A stretch of 64,000 bases of DNA, from contig BGZK01000178.1 of the NCBI GenBank assembly GCA_005406025.1, forward strand, positions 575,018-639,017, written 5' to 3'. Positions 1-12,649 of the stretch are shown in pieces (within the stretch, counting starts at the first letter, position 1; each line of letters begins with the position of its first letter). The notes beneath the pieces are model-generated. The model saw only the letters and a program-made list of their open reading frames with translations, did no database searches and had not been told where the DNA came from. Made by a program: the position numbers and the translations under genes. This stretch comes from Eumeta japonica (lineage: Eukaryota; Arthropoda; Insecta; Lepidoptera; Psychidae).

Positions 1-3000
1 AGTTCGTCCGATAGATAATAATTTTAGGATTTCCTGAATATGCAAAATCGTAACTTTTTCTATCACAACCCATTATGGCTTTCAGTGAGATACGCAAGGA
101 CTAGAAACGCGATTTATAGTTATATTCCAAGTTTGTATCTGTTAAGAGGGTGGACTTTGCGAGGCAAGAAATGCTCGCGGCTCATTTATTATTACGAGGC
201 GGGGGCGAGCGGCGCGCGCGCACGCCGGACTGCCGTAACTACCGATGCCAGACCGAGAATTATCTGATTTACGCTTTCAGAAGTTTTAAAATATCGTTAT
301 ACCTAGGAAAGTTACATTTGTAATAAAGTGTACAAAGTGGCATCGGCAATATGTTTGAACAAACTTGACGATAGTTTATGTTACTGTTTTATCTATTGTC
401 GTTAAATTTTATAATCTTTGTGTTGTTTTGTCTATTGGTGATTATAAGTAGTAATGTGGGTACTTACACAGTTAATAATTTTTTACAGATTTGGAAATTA
501 TAAGGGAGATTGAGTCAGTCCAATAATTTGAAAAAATGCATTAATTTTATGATCAACTTTTACTCGTCTCTACTCGGGCGGGTATAGAGTAAATTATTGC
601 ACATCTTTTTATATTCATTTAATTTTGAGTTGCAACCTGCTTCCACTACCAATCTTGATCTGATAGTTTTTATCCTGGTCCACATTCTGAAGATAACTAC
701 TAGTTTCATTTCTCATTCTGATATCAGTATCGGCTCCATTTCTGATCGACAACGTTAAAACGACAATGTAATTATAAAAAATGGCATACGTAAAAGCGAA
801 GTAGAAGTGCTGCATGTGACATTAGACAATCAAAGAATGAAATAAAGTTTCTGTTAGAGTGTTAAAGCAAAATACATAAATAGTAAAGAAATAAGTAGAA
901 TAGACATTAAAGAAAAAAATAAATAGAATATCAAAGAAACAAAAAATTGAACTGAATATTAATCTCATTCTATTTTTGCTTCCGATTTCGTTGCCAGTTC
1001 TGATAATCTGCGTCCTGCTCTTGGTTTTTATACCCATTTACTCGGTTTTGATACCGCTCTGACTCTCAATCCTGGTTCTTGCCCAGCTCTCGATTAAGGT
1101 TCCGGATCCATTACTTTGCCGAATACTAGTATAACATTCATTTTGTAAATAAGTTTGTGAATTCTTAAATACTCTTAAGCAGGTGTAATTTGCTAAGTTG
1201 TTAATAAAAAAAAATAAACGTTTTGAGATTTTTAGTAGAAGGAAAACATATTTTAATTTCACTTGTTATGTATATGTACAAATGGTAGCATTAAATAGCC
1301 ACTATAAATTTTCTTCACAATAAGCACATAGGTTTATATAAAATGTTATTTATTTATTATCTTTCTTTTTTTAATTAAAATACGTAAAGATTTTACATTA
1401 ATCAGAAAGCGTAACGCACATGCAACATTGGTGATCGCATATATTATAACAGTATAAGAAAAAAATAAATAAAAAAATCTGGAAAATTGTGATATTTAGA
1501 TATTTTATGATTTACTTAAGGATATCTGACTTGGTTACAAATATTTATTTTAAATTATAAGTAATTTTCAAGTAAAATAACTCACGTGGCATGTGATATA
1601 AATCATAAAGAGGTACATAAAAACATACAATGATACGTATATATAGAATTGAGTTGAAATATCGTAAAATGTTTTACATCAGTAAGAATATGTGAATAAA
1701 AAATGGTATTGCAGGTAAAATAAATAAAACGTCGTTTGATGGGAAGAATTTATTAGAGTAATTATATATAGTAATATTGAGTAATGATGTATAATAATAC
1801 GATAGAGAATTGATACGCAAGAAGGTGTCAGGTTTGAATCCTGACTAAGGATGACTGACCGATGAGTTTTCCATAGAGTAAATTTAAACCACGTGCGTGC
1901 GTGTCCTGCGCTTCGACGAGTACGCCGCGGCCCTTGGACCCTAGTGTTGTCAGTGCATAGTGACTGTTGACAGCCTCCGGGCGCGCACTAGGTTAGTATG
2001 GAGCGTTTAAATATCAAGCCTTGAATATGAAAGGAAAGGTGCTAGTGTGGTGAGATGATGTGATAGTAATAAAAATCTGACACTACACTTTTGATATGGA
2101 ATGAATTTGAAAAAATATTTGAGAAAATAAAACGACATGCATCGGAGCTATAATTGTTAGGAAGTTTTGTTGCCTATTTTGTTTCATATTCACAAAGCGA
2201 ATGAAAATTCTTAAAAAGATCTCATCTAGCAATTTTTTATACATTATAGTCATAATATTGCGTCTACTATTTTGAATATATTTCGTCACTTCGTCTTTTA
2301 TTGAAGGACAAGAAAGAATAATAAACAAACTTTATTTACAAATTCTTTACCGAAATAATAATAAACTATTCAATATTTTTGCGAGAGAAGCTGGGGACAT
2401 TCAATTGTTGGTTTTTGAAAAGGATCTTCCTCACTAAGAAATGTGTCATACAGTTTCTATGTATAGTGGGATATTACCCTAATTATATATCAATATTTTG
2501 TAAATTAACGACCCGGAACTAAATCCGCTTAGGCGCAGTGACCGCGTCGTATTCATTGAAAAAATCATGTAACGTGTTTGATCAGTGATTGTAAGGGCGG
2601 GGTGTCCCGTCATGTGTAACATTTTCGGGTCTTTGTTGTCGCTTTTGACGTGCTCACGGAGCACGAAATAATAAGTTTCCCCATGGGAACTGTAATATTT
2701 TATTTTTACTGAGTTCGGATATTACTTATGTCTAAGTAATTTTACTTTTATTACATATTGAAATTGCTATATAGGCAAATGTCATTGGCGGAGCAAAAAA
2801 TCGTTTTCGTTAAATTATATTTACATTTAATAGACTTTCGGTTCTGTTTCTGAAAAAAACGTAGCTCCTACGTCGCTGAGATGAGTACTGTTCGTAATAT
2901 ATCATGAAAAAGATATTAGAGAAAGAAGCACTTTTAATCTGCCAACATTCAATACAGTAATAATAATATTGTCACAAATTACATAAAAGAGATCAATTAA

Positions 3001-3440
3001 AATATGTAAGATAGGCTCAGGTTTTTAAAATGAAATGATTTTTAAATCATTTTACTCATGGAAAGCTATATTATCCCCGAGTTTTATTGCTAAGACATGT
3101 TCGACGATAATAAATAATATATAAGCTTCGGCATATATTTAATTTTATATTATATTTTACTCTGATATAAGCAATTATTCTCAGTTGAGTTCAATGGGAG
3201 CGATGACTAATAACGGAATTAGAATTAAACACGGAAAGCGAGACTGTATGAATGACAGTAAGTTCGATCGATATAAAAGATAAAAAAAATCATTTTATAC
3301 CTACATGAGCGGAGTCGTTGGCGTATTGTACGTGAGCGCGCCGTGTATCGGAATGGGCGGAATAACGTCTGCCCGACCAGATAGTTTGTATGTGAAGTTT
3401 GCGAACTTCAATTAGTTTCTTAAAAACACATCGCTTTCGA
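1..3440. other. AT-rich intergenic or intronic DNA, no gene seen
   Basis: No reading frame here resembles a known protein and none keeps a coding-like composition. Two stretches (about 640-740 and 965-1100) carry degenerate hexamer-like sequence of the type described separately. A GC-richer patch lies at about 1890-1990. At 1830-1846 there is a sequence resembling an RNA polymerase III B box (GGTTTGAATCC), possibly from an old tRNA-derived SINE, but no A box or cloverleaf could be placed convincingly. Confidence 0.6.
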
Positions 3441-3449
3441 TATTTTTGA

Positions 3450-4440
3450 TTGTTGTGAACGACAGTGGCCCTCAAGGCTGTCTCGTGTCTCTTACTTTGT
3501 TCGTTCTGTATGTCAATGATTCACTAAAAGTCGTTAACATTAATTGTTACGAGATTGGGAGTACTGTAAAGCATTATGTTCCGGAAACACTAATATGTCT
3601 CGTGATTGTGTTGACGAGTGTCGAAATCACTCTTGTCTAGAATCAAGTCTCTCTTAGAGTAAATATTGGGAAAAGATAACCTTTACCTTACACAGTTCAA
3701 ATTCAAAAAGGCATAAATACGCGTGTTTATCCATAAAAATCCCTCTTTGTTACTACTCCTGTTTTTGGAAGCATTCTTCTTAGCACACGGAGTACCAAGA
3801 TCCTTGATTTAGACTTATCGAAAAGCGTATATACAGTTTCACGATCATCTGGAAAGCTAACTTAAAACTGATTTTCGAAAAGCTTCTGGAGCTCAGTAGA
3901 CTTCAAGGCGGATCATTGCCTTTTACTCCACGGGTCCAACCAAATTTGGAATATTATTGTAATTTTGGTAATACAATATTAACTTCTGCTTCTAGACCGC
4001 ATCTATTGTCGAGCGTCTGGAATCGTGGGCCACCCTATAATATCCGGCCAGTTCCACGCTTTAGCTTTGAGAAGAGATGTACTGTCTCAATCATATACAA
4101 CTGGGTGCGCTCTGAAAAATTATTTTACTTTATTCTTGCCCCTAAATTCTGTCATCGAAATATCATAAATGCCATTTCTAAGGCTGGCATTTTACCGCCT
4201 TACATTTCATGCGCAATTTTCTATCACGTAGATATAGGACAATGCTTTTTAATAATCTATCGTCGGCGGTGTCCCTAATCTACTACTAAAAAGGCGTTTT
4301 TAAGAAAAGAGCCTATTCCTTTCTAAAAGGCCAGCAACGCACTAATGATTCCCTTAGGGTCGCGATTGTCTAGGGTCTACGATGATCACTTATTTTCCTT
4401 TGCCATTCATGCTCTTTTGCGTCTTTAAAATTCTAGAAAA
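3450..4440 (+). pseudogene. CR1/jockey-type LINE reverse transcriptase relic
   Basis: This is the 3' half of a non-LTR retrotransposon ORF2 (reverse transcriptase, thumb and C-terminal tail). The frame opens with GPQGCLVSLTLFVLYVND, the fingers/palm motif just before the catalytic box. The catalytic box has decayed: the frame reads CYEIGST where an active element has an FADD/YADD aspartate pair. After several frameshifts the thumb region can be followed (HALALRRDVLSQSY at about 4050-4100), then a tail near 4290-4400 (KRPATH, LGSTMITYFPLPF). The relic is 5'-truncated, lacking the endonuclease and the N-terminal reverse transcriptase. It ends near an A-rich stretch at 4430-4445, as expected for a LINE 3' end. 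The clade is inferred from the tail; a CR1-like lepidopteran element fits best. Confidence 0.72.
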
Positions 4441-7400
4441 AATAAACACTCTATTTGCTCGAAATAGTCGTAGTTTTCATTTAGAAACGACACGTTAATA
4501 AGTAAAGTGCAAAGTTTAAGTGTCTTTGAATGTATTCTGATGACATTGAGTTGAAAGTGAATTTCAATATACACCTTTCGTTTTATGTTTGTTTTATATC
4601 TACGTTCGAAACCTGACTGTAGTAGAAAATAATATAACCTTTTAATATTATTACATTTATTAAAATAAATGGGTAACGTGAGTAGTACAATCGTTGTTAC
4701 TAACCCACATTAGTATTACTAACAGGTTACAGAGTCATATTAATAACAACATGATACTTTTCAGAGTATAATAAGAGCATTGTATGCTTAGGATAAAAAG
4801 AAAGAACAAAATTCCTTCAAAATGACATTCATTAAATTATTAATTGAACATTTAAAATTCAAATCTTTGACAGGCACTTTACGTGTCGTAAATTATTAGC
4901 ACATTCATAAATGTGCTAGTGCAGATAAATATATCTGTACGGAAAAATGCAGTTTTGCGGTCATTATAATGGTATTCTTGATTTCTTAATCATTTTGTTG
5001 TCGGTTGAAGGTGTATAAGTAATCATAATTTGTAAAGTATTTTTCGAAAAATTTAATGAAGAGTTCCAAAAAGTGACAATTCTTCCTCTTATATATTTTC
5101 GGATTTGGATCGCTTTGTACTCGGGATGACGTAGTCACGTACAAATACCATAGTATTTGTTTGATACAGCATGGTTGAAAAAGATTGGAACACTGCCCAG
5201 ATTTACATAGAAGGGTTTTTTATAGTTCACGTAAGTGGTAATTCTTATACTTCATTCGTTTTGAAAAAGAATATATTCGGTTTTGAAAAGCCTAATACCG
5301 TATTTATTAAGCACCATCGTTCATCATGATTCTTTTCACTGTTTCGATGCGCACGGTAGAAAGTTATATGAGTAATAGCAAAACATTATTTAAAATGAAA
5401 AACATTTATTGATTTTTCATTAATCTCTTTATACGTAAATAAATAAAATGAATTATTTCACTTTCGTTACTTTCATGTTTTCTCATTTGTGGGTAATTTA
5501 GCATCAAAGCTAATATTCAACCAAAAAAGAGATTCCTATAAAAACATATAATAAACGTTCGCTTACGAACATCGCTAAAAAGAATGTATTTAGTAAATTT
5601 AAATCATTATTTGGCGTTCGGTCGCAAAAGGCGAAAACTCGAAACTTCGGGATCATTATTTAGGGCGCAGCTCGACTTCGGTAAAAATAAAGAGACCGAG
5701 AGCCGGAGGCGGCCCACGGGGACGAAATGGAATCAGAGCGTGCGTCCGGAATGTTGTGAACTTATTAGTTCTCTGCGAGAGCCATTCTGTTCTCAGTGAA
5801 AATCAGATCAAACCCATCAAAGTGCTGTTGGAGTTCGTCTGTGTTTGATTTGAGGCCGATCGCGATGTATGAACCCCTTAAATGGGATGTAGAAATACAG
5901 GTATTTGTAATTAATTGTCTTTTGTTTTGCATAAATCGCAACCTCGCGGTTAGTCTTTATTAGCGAACGATAACTTATAAACAGAAATAGATTAGTAATT
6001 CTCTTTTTGTTTTATAGATCAAACCCTTTCGCCTTGGACGACTAAATAAAAGACATTCGCATGATAACCTTAAATAAAGACCTATATTTTAAATTTATTA
6101 CTTACTTACTATAAAAGAAAATTGGAAGTCTTCATAAGTTTGTAAGAAACAAACGTACACGAGTCATACAATCTTTTTACTACGGCAACGCATTATATTA
6201 AATTTAAGCGGTTCAAGTTCGACCACTTAGCTTAATTTTCGATATAAGGGTTACGACTACCCCCCTAGAGCGAAATACCGCGTAATTTAAAGATAGAGGA
6301 AGTATCGATAGGGTTTACATATATCAATTGGTCTTGTTGACTATCGTTTTTCTCAAAAAAAAAAATAATAATTATAGCCACTACGTGATTTCAGCTTGTT
6401 GCGTAGCAAGCAGTTTAAAAAGCAAGGCTCCATCACGTCGAAAAGTGGTCGCGTATTTTCCGTACGGTGTGTTCGTAGACCAACGAATCACATATTTTAT
6501 ACACTACTGTCCATTCTATTATTCGTGTTTCCTTTAACGTAAGAACTTTTTTAAATTGTTTTGTGCAAAAAATAAGTTACATATATTTTAAAGGTTTGTA
6601 TCCCATATTTCATATGTTGCGAGCGTGCGCATACCTCGTTTCTATCGTTTATAATGAGACTGAGTAAGTAAGAGTAAGCGAGAACTGCTCTGCGTTCGCG
6701 TTTGACAATTCTGCTTCAGTTTTTAGAAGCATAACTAAAAATGGCACGAGCTCACGGTAAAGAAATATCCGGGCAGATTTTGCACACTTACCTTTTTTAA
6801 AATAGAATTTCAATTTCAAATTTAATTGGGAACAACATATTCACATATCTTCTGTGCGTTATCTTGTAGTGAAACTCGTGGAGTCTGCATATTTTTAATA
6901 TGACCACGGTCGCCCAGCGCGAGTCGCGGGCATTGACGGTCGTCGTCACTATTGCAATAGTGATGTCTATCACCGACAGACTAACCCGTCTCCAAAGCAC
7001 GGAGGGAGTGTTCTAATTTGACTAAGGCTTAAACTTCATTGGTCAATTATCTCGTGGTCACGATCTAAGAGATCAATGGATCTAAGCCGGTATCTCTCTA
7101 CAAGGCGATGTCATTGACCAGAGAGCCAGAATCTTTTATTTTATTATATTAATTAATATCAATGAAAATTAAATATTATGTAACGAAACAATAATTTAAA
7201 TTGCTCAAGAAATTTGAAGTTTGATGTATGTACGTTTTATTTATTTAATTAAATTAGCAGGTTTTGAAGTTTGTTACTGCTAGGTAAGTACATTTTATAA
7301 TGGTTAAACCCTATAGGATATTGCGTCTAGTAGTGTAAGTGTTTCTAGAGTGTAAAATAAGGCTTCGAAACTGTAGTGGCGAATACAGATTTTTTTTTCA

Positions 7401-8960
7401 TATTTACAATCCTCGAAATTAAATATTAGCTAATTTCTTTTTTAACGTTTTCTTTCAAAATATTAAGCCAACATCTAAAAAAATGATTAGACCCGCGTCG
7501 TGTCCAACGCTCAATAATTCTACAGAGAGAATAATAATTGGAATAATTGTTTATTAAATCAAACATTTAAACAGTGAAAAGGCCGGTCTTAGTCCGGCCG
7601 ACCAAATTATTTGCCACAATTAAGTCCGTCGAAGCCTGGCGACTTTCAGTGACGCCTTTAATAGACATCAAGTGAGGCCGTGCAATTAAGACGGCCCGAG
7701 TTCTGAGGTTTTCGAAGGCTCCGTGTAGGCGGCGCCACCGACGGGTTATAACCGTGACAGTGGTGGGTAGTTTGCTTTACTTCAAGTCGAACTTCGAAAA
7801 TTTGAAATATAGCTTAATTATTCAATGGAATCAGTAATGAAAACCAGAGGTTTACTAGTTCGGCAGACGGGTTTCTCTTTCTATTGAATCTATTTAATTC
7901 TTGTACAATGAAAAAGCTAAAATGTAAAAACATCATTTTAAAATTCCTGCATAAGCTTTAGAAAACGATGCTTAAATGGGTATTTGTGTCACAAAATTTT
8001 AAAATATCATTTTTAATTTTCGTTCCATTATCCATATGACTTTTAGTTTCTAATAAATAAGATGATAATAAATTAGTAGATACGAAGGTATATGAAATAT
8101 GGCGTATATAGCTTAATATTAATAATTGTTCTTTTCATTAATTTGAGAATACATAAAATATTATTCTTAATCACTAAATTAAGTTATGACTATAAAACAC
8201 GTGACTATAATTATTTAGCGTCTTTGATCTTATTTTTACAATCTGTGGTCACGCAGGTTCGTATCTTAAACTATGAGATATTATCCACATTGTTGAGCCC
8301 GCGATAGCAGCTATCGATTCTGTATAACCGCTATTGGTTGACATGAGCCTTAGATTCAGTACTGTTCCTCTCCAGATCTTCGTTTAGGGCAATGATTAAC
8401 ATCAACCTCGAAAATATTGTTTCAATTCAAACAATTTTGGTTCAGTTATTATTATAACAATCATACACGATCACAATTGTGTTCACATTGTACTAAAACT
8501 ACTTATTTTTTTTTCTTAATTAAAATCTATAAAAAATAGGTACTTTTCACCTTCGTTTTATTACGGGTAAATATGTTTATTATTATAACTCACTTACTTC
8601 TTTTTACTCCATTTCTCTATAGAATCAAATTAACTAGATCAACGGAAGCACCACATGACGCCGCCGTCAATGTTTTTGGAGCGTTGAAGCGCCATTAACT
8701 TTTGTTTGTGTATCCGCACGGGTACGATGGTTATTGTAGTAACTTTTTTTTCACTTTGTGAAATTGCGATATTGCATATACAAAATCACTTCACATAATG
8801 CAACAGAAACTTATCACCGTGTTGAACGTTTGGAATATGAATGTGAAGAACAGCCATCTACAATCTCCTTTACTTATTTTTTCTGCGTTACATATTTTTT
8901 CTTCATAGTCATCAACGTTCGTGTTGTCGTGGAGGCACATAAGTAGTATAATATTGGGGA
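4441..8960. other. Intergenic or intronic DNA with GC-rich patches, no gene seen
   Basis: No recognisable coding sequence. Two GC-richer patches interrupt the AT-rich background: about 5600-5890 and about 7560-7770. The second contains a short hairpin (GGCCGG, 7-nt loop, CCGGCC near 7580). An 18-bp perfect palindrome centred on ATTGCAAT lies at 6946-6963. Short open frames here are AT-driven and match nothing I know. Confidence 0.55.
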
Positions 8961-8967
8961 CTCTGGC

Positions 8968-9139
8968 TCACTTGTCGTCTACTCAATATCGTAATCAGCT
9001 GAAATGTCTCATTTGGCTCTCGCGAATTAATATTTTCAGTAGACTGCAAGTGATCCAAAGTCACCAATTTTTTTAAGGGTCTAAACACTCACATTAGATT
9101 TGGTGGACCAATCAAAGATATTCAGTAGACGACAAGTGA
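8968..9139. repeat. Small inverted-repeat element (MITE-like)
   Basis: A 23-nt arm at 8968-8990 (begins TCACTTGTCGTC) and its inverted copy at 9117-9139 match at 22 of 23 positions. A third partial copy of the same motif (CAGTAGACTGCAAGTGATC) lies between them near 9038-9056. The 172-bp interval has no coding sequence. The structure suggests a miniature inverted-repeat transposable element or a solo subterminal repeat cluster; the target-site duplication is not evident. Confidence 0.5.
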
Positions 9140-9743
9140 ATCAGCTTTGAAATTATTTTCTAGACAAAAATAAACGTCTATACACTTACCAATGGATGTG
9201 AACAACTTTGCGGGCACCACAAATAGACTTTTATAAATGTGAAAATTTATTCTCTATGGAACGACAACTCAAAACGCGTAACAGGTTTTAACAGAAAAAA
9301 AATTATATTACAGAATATTTTTATAGAAAAATAACTATACGTGTTACATGAATCTTTTTGTTCAACGAATGAGAGCAATCATATTTACATATCTGAACTC
9401 TGTCGTACCATATTTTATAGGAACCGACTCTTTGAGTCAACGTTTTTTACTAGCTAAACAATTAATTTGAAATTTATTAATAAATATGTAATTTATTGAA
9501 ATTAATCTAGAGAAGATATACAATAATTAAAACCAATTTTAATAGCATATAAACATGGTTATTTTCATCTTTTATAAAAAAATTATACCATTTTTTAATT
9601 TCTATTACATGTAACGCGCAATTAATGTTTACTTGATTTGTGTATCTGTCACATGTCTGTTGATGTCTTTATACATTTGTACGAAGTTCGAAGAATGATG
9701 GACATCCTAAGTCTTCTATGTTTACAATTTGTATGTGCTGAAG
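9140..9743. other. AT-rich gap beside the Polinton relic
   Basis: Very AT-rich sequence without recognisable coding content. The Polinton terminal inverted repeat, if any survives on this side, would lie here, but I could not find a pair with the far side. Confidence 0.5.
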
Positions 9744-10080
9744 TTACTTGAATTCATAAATTTCAAACATTTTTTTTTGTAAGTCTTTAACATAGATACA
9801 TGTAGCATCCTTTATCAGGTTATCTGTGATTGTGTTGAGTTGTGTGTAATCTAATTCTCCAGAGTTGCATGAAATACTGTGATAGTTCCTTGTTATCCAT
9901 GAATTCGTAGATCGACATTTCGCTGACAAATTGACTACGGATATGATGGTTTAAATAACATACTATATTCTTTACTTTCTTCATATTTAACAGATGTAAC
10001 AGCTAGTTCTTTTACAATAAATTGTTTTTTTTTTCCGTTTGTGAATATAGTAAATCCACAATAAGCTCCATGATTGTTTG
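9744..10080 (-). pseudogene. Polinton-associated ORF of unknown function
   Basis: Two overlapping frames joined by one frameshift near 9925 form a decayed ORF of about 110 residues. The first part reads NNHGAYCGFTIF and VKELAVTSVKYEESKEYS; the second contains RSTNSWITRNYHSISCNSG and ends with CIYVKDLQKKMF. I have seen this layout (a WLTRNYHG-like segment followed by a YVKG-EK-like segment) in ORFs that recur in insect repeats, and it may be a nuclease-type domain, but I cannot name its function. It lies directly downstream of the integrase on the same strand, so it probably belonged to the same element. The frame stops at 9744. It has one internal stop (after FKPSYP) in addition to the frameshift. 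Confidence 0.5.
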
Positions 10081-10204
10081 ATATTTTTTAAATACGTGAA
10101 TACATGTATATTATTTCAGTGGGTGACTAATACAATTTGGTATTAAAATGATGTAATTTTGGTGTTGATACAAGTTTAAACATGTTTAGACATGAATAAT
10201 TCAC

Positions 10205-11117
10205 AAGTCATGCATCTATATTTATCCGTGAATTATGTATATCATCAAATCCTAACCACTTTATTAATATTTTATTTCCTCTTCTTTTTATAACTTTTCA
10301 ACGAGATAAATACCAGGATATTTTGTTGTCGATAACTCTTTTTGTAGAAGCAACCTTGAATTGGTAAGTTAAAATAATCTTTTAGTGGATAAGTAATAGG
10401 GTTTAGTATTATTAATTTTAATTATAGTAAAAATATCAGTAGTCTAGTTAGGCGTGTAATCTTTTGCAAAAGCATTTTTATATTCTTACTTTGTCACCCA
10501 CTTTTAATTTTTGAATTTATTTAAATATTATCTTATCGTTATTATTGTTATAAATGTTAATATTGAATTCTCGTTCGATCTATTTACATTTATAGATTTC
10601 ATTGCCATAGTCCTATGTATACTGTTGTTATGTGAATCTAATAATTCATTTAAAATATCTGTCCAACGATGACGGTAAATTGCTTCCACAATTTACTTTT
10701 AAAAGTTCGATTAAAACACTCACTTATTCGATTCTATTTAGTTTGATTAAAAGTTCAATTGAAGTACCATCTATTCATATGGGTTTTAAACAAAGAATTA
10801 TACAATTCGGTACCATTATCAACTTGAAGATTCTTTGGTATTTTAGCAGATGTAATAAATGTTAATAACATTGCTTGGGTGAGATCATTACTATTTTTTG
10901 TTTTCAAAGACACAGCCCAAGCGAATTTAGAAAAGTTTTCGATTATCGTTAGTATGTGTTTATAACCATCATTTACTGTAGCATATAACTGCATATCAAC
11001 AATATCAGCCTGCCAGGTTTCATCTAATCCATGAATATTAACGTGACGTAGTTGATAATTTTTACGAGCAGCACAATGTAATTCTTCAGCAATTAAAGTT
11101 TTGTAAGTGTTATTCAT
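10205..11117 (-). pseudogene. Polinton/Maverick integrase with C-terminal chromodomain (broken)
   Basis: A retroviral-type (rve) DDE integrase, the enzyme that inserts a Polinton into chromosomal DNA. The core is open for 120 codons from 11117 and shows the first catalytic aspartate in WQADIVD and the second in LQVDNGTE. After a stop near 10755 and a frame change, the catalytic glutamate is visible in SECFNRTF. Further frameshifts follow, but the C-terminal DNA-binding domain (KVGDKVRI, about 10485) and then a chromodomain tail (YPGIYLVEKL at about 10300, KWLGFDDIHNS at about 10230) can be traced. The catalytic triad is thus still encoded, yet the protein cannot be made. The 5' end lies next to a truncated capsid gene rather than in its normal neighbourhood. 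Confidence 0.88.
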
Positions 11118-11164
11118 ATTTTATTCGTATTTTCTAATGCTGTTAATCTATGATCTATGTTTAT

Positions 11165-11765
11165 ATTTGTTTATATTACATGGAAATGGTTATTTTTAAC
11201 GTTTTTATTAACATTTGAATCTGGTTGCACAATCGCATTTACATCGGTATTTGTTCTGGTAAGAATTAGTTCATGTTTGGCATTCACTATTACTCTTATA
11301 ATCTTCAGCAAATACAAGTAACAAATTGAGTGAAATTGACACATCAAAATATTGATTTGTATCGACAATGTCCTTGATTTTATTTGTGTTCTATCCTGCA
11401 TTATTAAGGTATGCAGTTTGATTTAAACTATCAGAAATAAATGTATTCATAAGACATGTCAACCCAACGGTTTTTGTTTCGATCAATTTCAACTGCATTC
11501 CACTCATAACGTAATTCTCCAAACAAAAAACATAACCTCATATTTATGAGGTCCGTGGTAGTGCTAACATCACCATTGCTCTTCACAAGTTTTCTAGTAA
11601 GATGTAAAAAACCTTTGGTTGGTAATAGACAAGCATCTTAATATTGTACAGTAATACGAATTTCGTCATTGTTGTTAAATGTGGTTAATGGTCGATTAGC
11701 GTGAAATTCATAATGTTCGATGGATTCGTCGAATAATACACTTTTTTGGCATACTTAAAATTTCT
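11165..11765 (-). pseudogene. Polinton major capsid protein, double jelly-roll, N-terminal part (broken)
   Basis: N-terminal and middle part of a hexon-like double jelly-roll major capsid protein. In minus-strand order the frame shows an EHYEFHANRP segment (about 11700), LLPTKGFLHLTRKLV (about 11620), LRYEWNAVEIDRNKN (about 11500), then, after a frameshift, a QYFDVSI region and VNAKHELILTRTN (about 11270-11230). These are landmarks of the capsid proteins of animal Polintons/adintoviruses. The second jelly roll and C terminus are missing: homology stops at about 11170 and the integrase frame begins 50 bp further, so a deletion joined them. There are at least two frameshifts and several stops. 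It is followed on the same strand by the integrase and preceded by the penton. Confidence 0.85.
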
Positions 11766-11944
11766 TCTTGTTCTTCTATGGTAAAATACAAATTAAAGAG
11801 AAAAATTAAAGTTTTATTTGTATTGAGTTTGAAAGAAGTTTTAGACCAAGCCCTTTCAGAAATTGTATGTTTCGATACTATATTAACCGATTCGTTGGTT
11901 GAACTCGAGTGGGTGGATGAACCCATTTACTGTTATTATTATAT

Positions 11945-12625
11945 GAATAAGTTGTACTGTTATAAACTACACCCACTCTGTGCTACTGACTTAAGATGAA
12001 GCTGCACTGTTATAATTTCTCATCTGAATATTATGTGTTGCTTTAAGCATAACCGGAAGATAAATGACTTATGATGGTACTTCTACTACTCTATATCCCG
12101 GTGGAACCGTGGAGACAAATTAATGAATAGTGTGAGCTTGATTTGTGTTCATATATGCTCCTCCGGTAATATTACATTCTACTCGCAAAGCATTGACTTT
12201 CAAAATGGATATCTGATAGATAATGAACGTTTGTAGCTTGAATTCCAGGAGAATACCCTAACAAATTTTCTAAGGAATCTCCATGAGCAAAATCAATTTT
12301 TTTACTTCTTCTCACTTTACATTGCAATTGATTGTTGTCAAGTTTTATCGATATGCAAATATTCAATTTATCTAACGCATCAATTAAGTATTTTTCAATG
12401 TTTTCGATTCCTTAAACACCTGGGAGAATTACAATAACTTTGTCATCGACATAAAATTTGTTATTTGTTACGTCAATATTAGGAATTATATTAAAGGTTA
12501 GGAATTCTAATATATCAAGCACATAGTTTTTTTTGGTGATAATTCAATAGGGGGAGAGTATTGTGCCTCTAAAACGGGATCAACAACGCTTAGTGTTGAT
12601 GTCCATGATTCACCCATGACTGAAT
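11945..12625 (-). pseudogene. Polinton penton (minor capsid, single jelly-roll) relic
   Basis: Single jelly-roll penton (vertex) protein of a Polinton/adintovirus. The frame can be followed from MGESWT at about 12617 through SVVDPVLEAQYSPPIEL (about 12570) and ILPGV (about 12420). It continues through DFAHGDSLENLLGYSPG (about 12260) and ECNITGGAYMN (about 12170) to VPPGYRVVEVPS (about 12100) and IYLPVMLKATHNIQ. An unbroken stretch of 64 codons covers 12366-12172. At least three in-frame stops interrupt the rest, two of them within 100 bp near 12070-12130. Length and motif order match a nearly complete gene that decayed by point mutation rather than deletion. It sits between the protease and the major capsid gene, a usual neighbourhood for morphogenesis genes. 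Confidence 0.85.
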
Positions 12626-12649
12626 CTACAATGAGTTGAAATTTTGATT

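Noticed and set aside
1800..1880. Possible tRNA or SINE with B-box-like GGTTTGAATCC
   Set aside because: No matching A box, acceptor stem or cloverleaf could be found.
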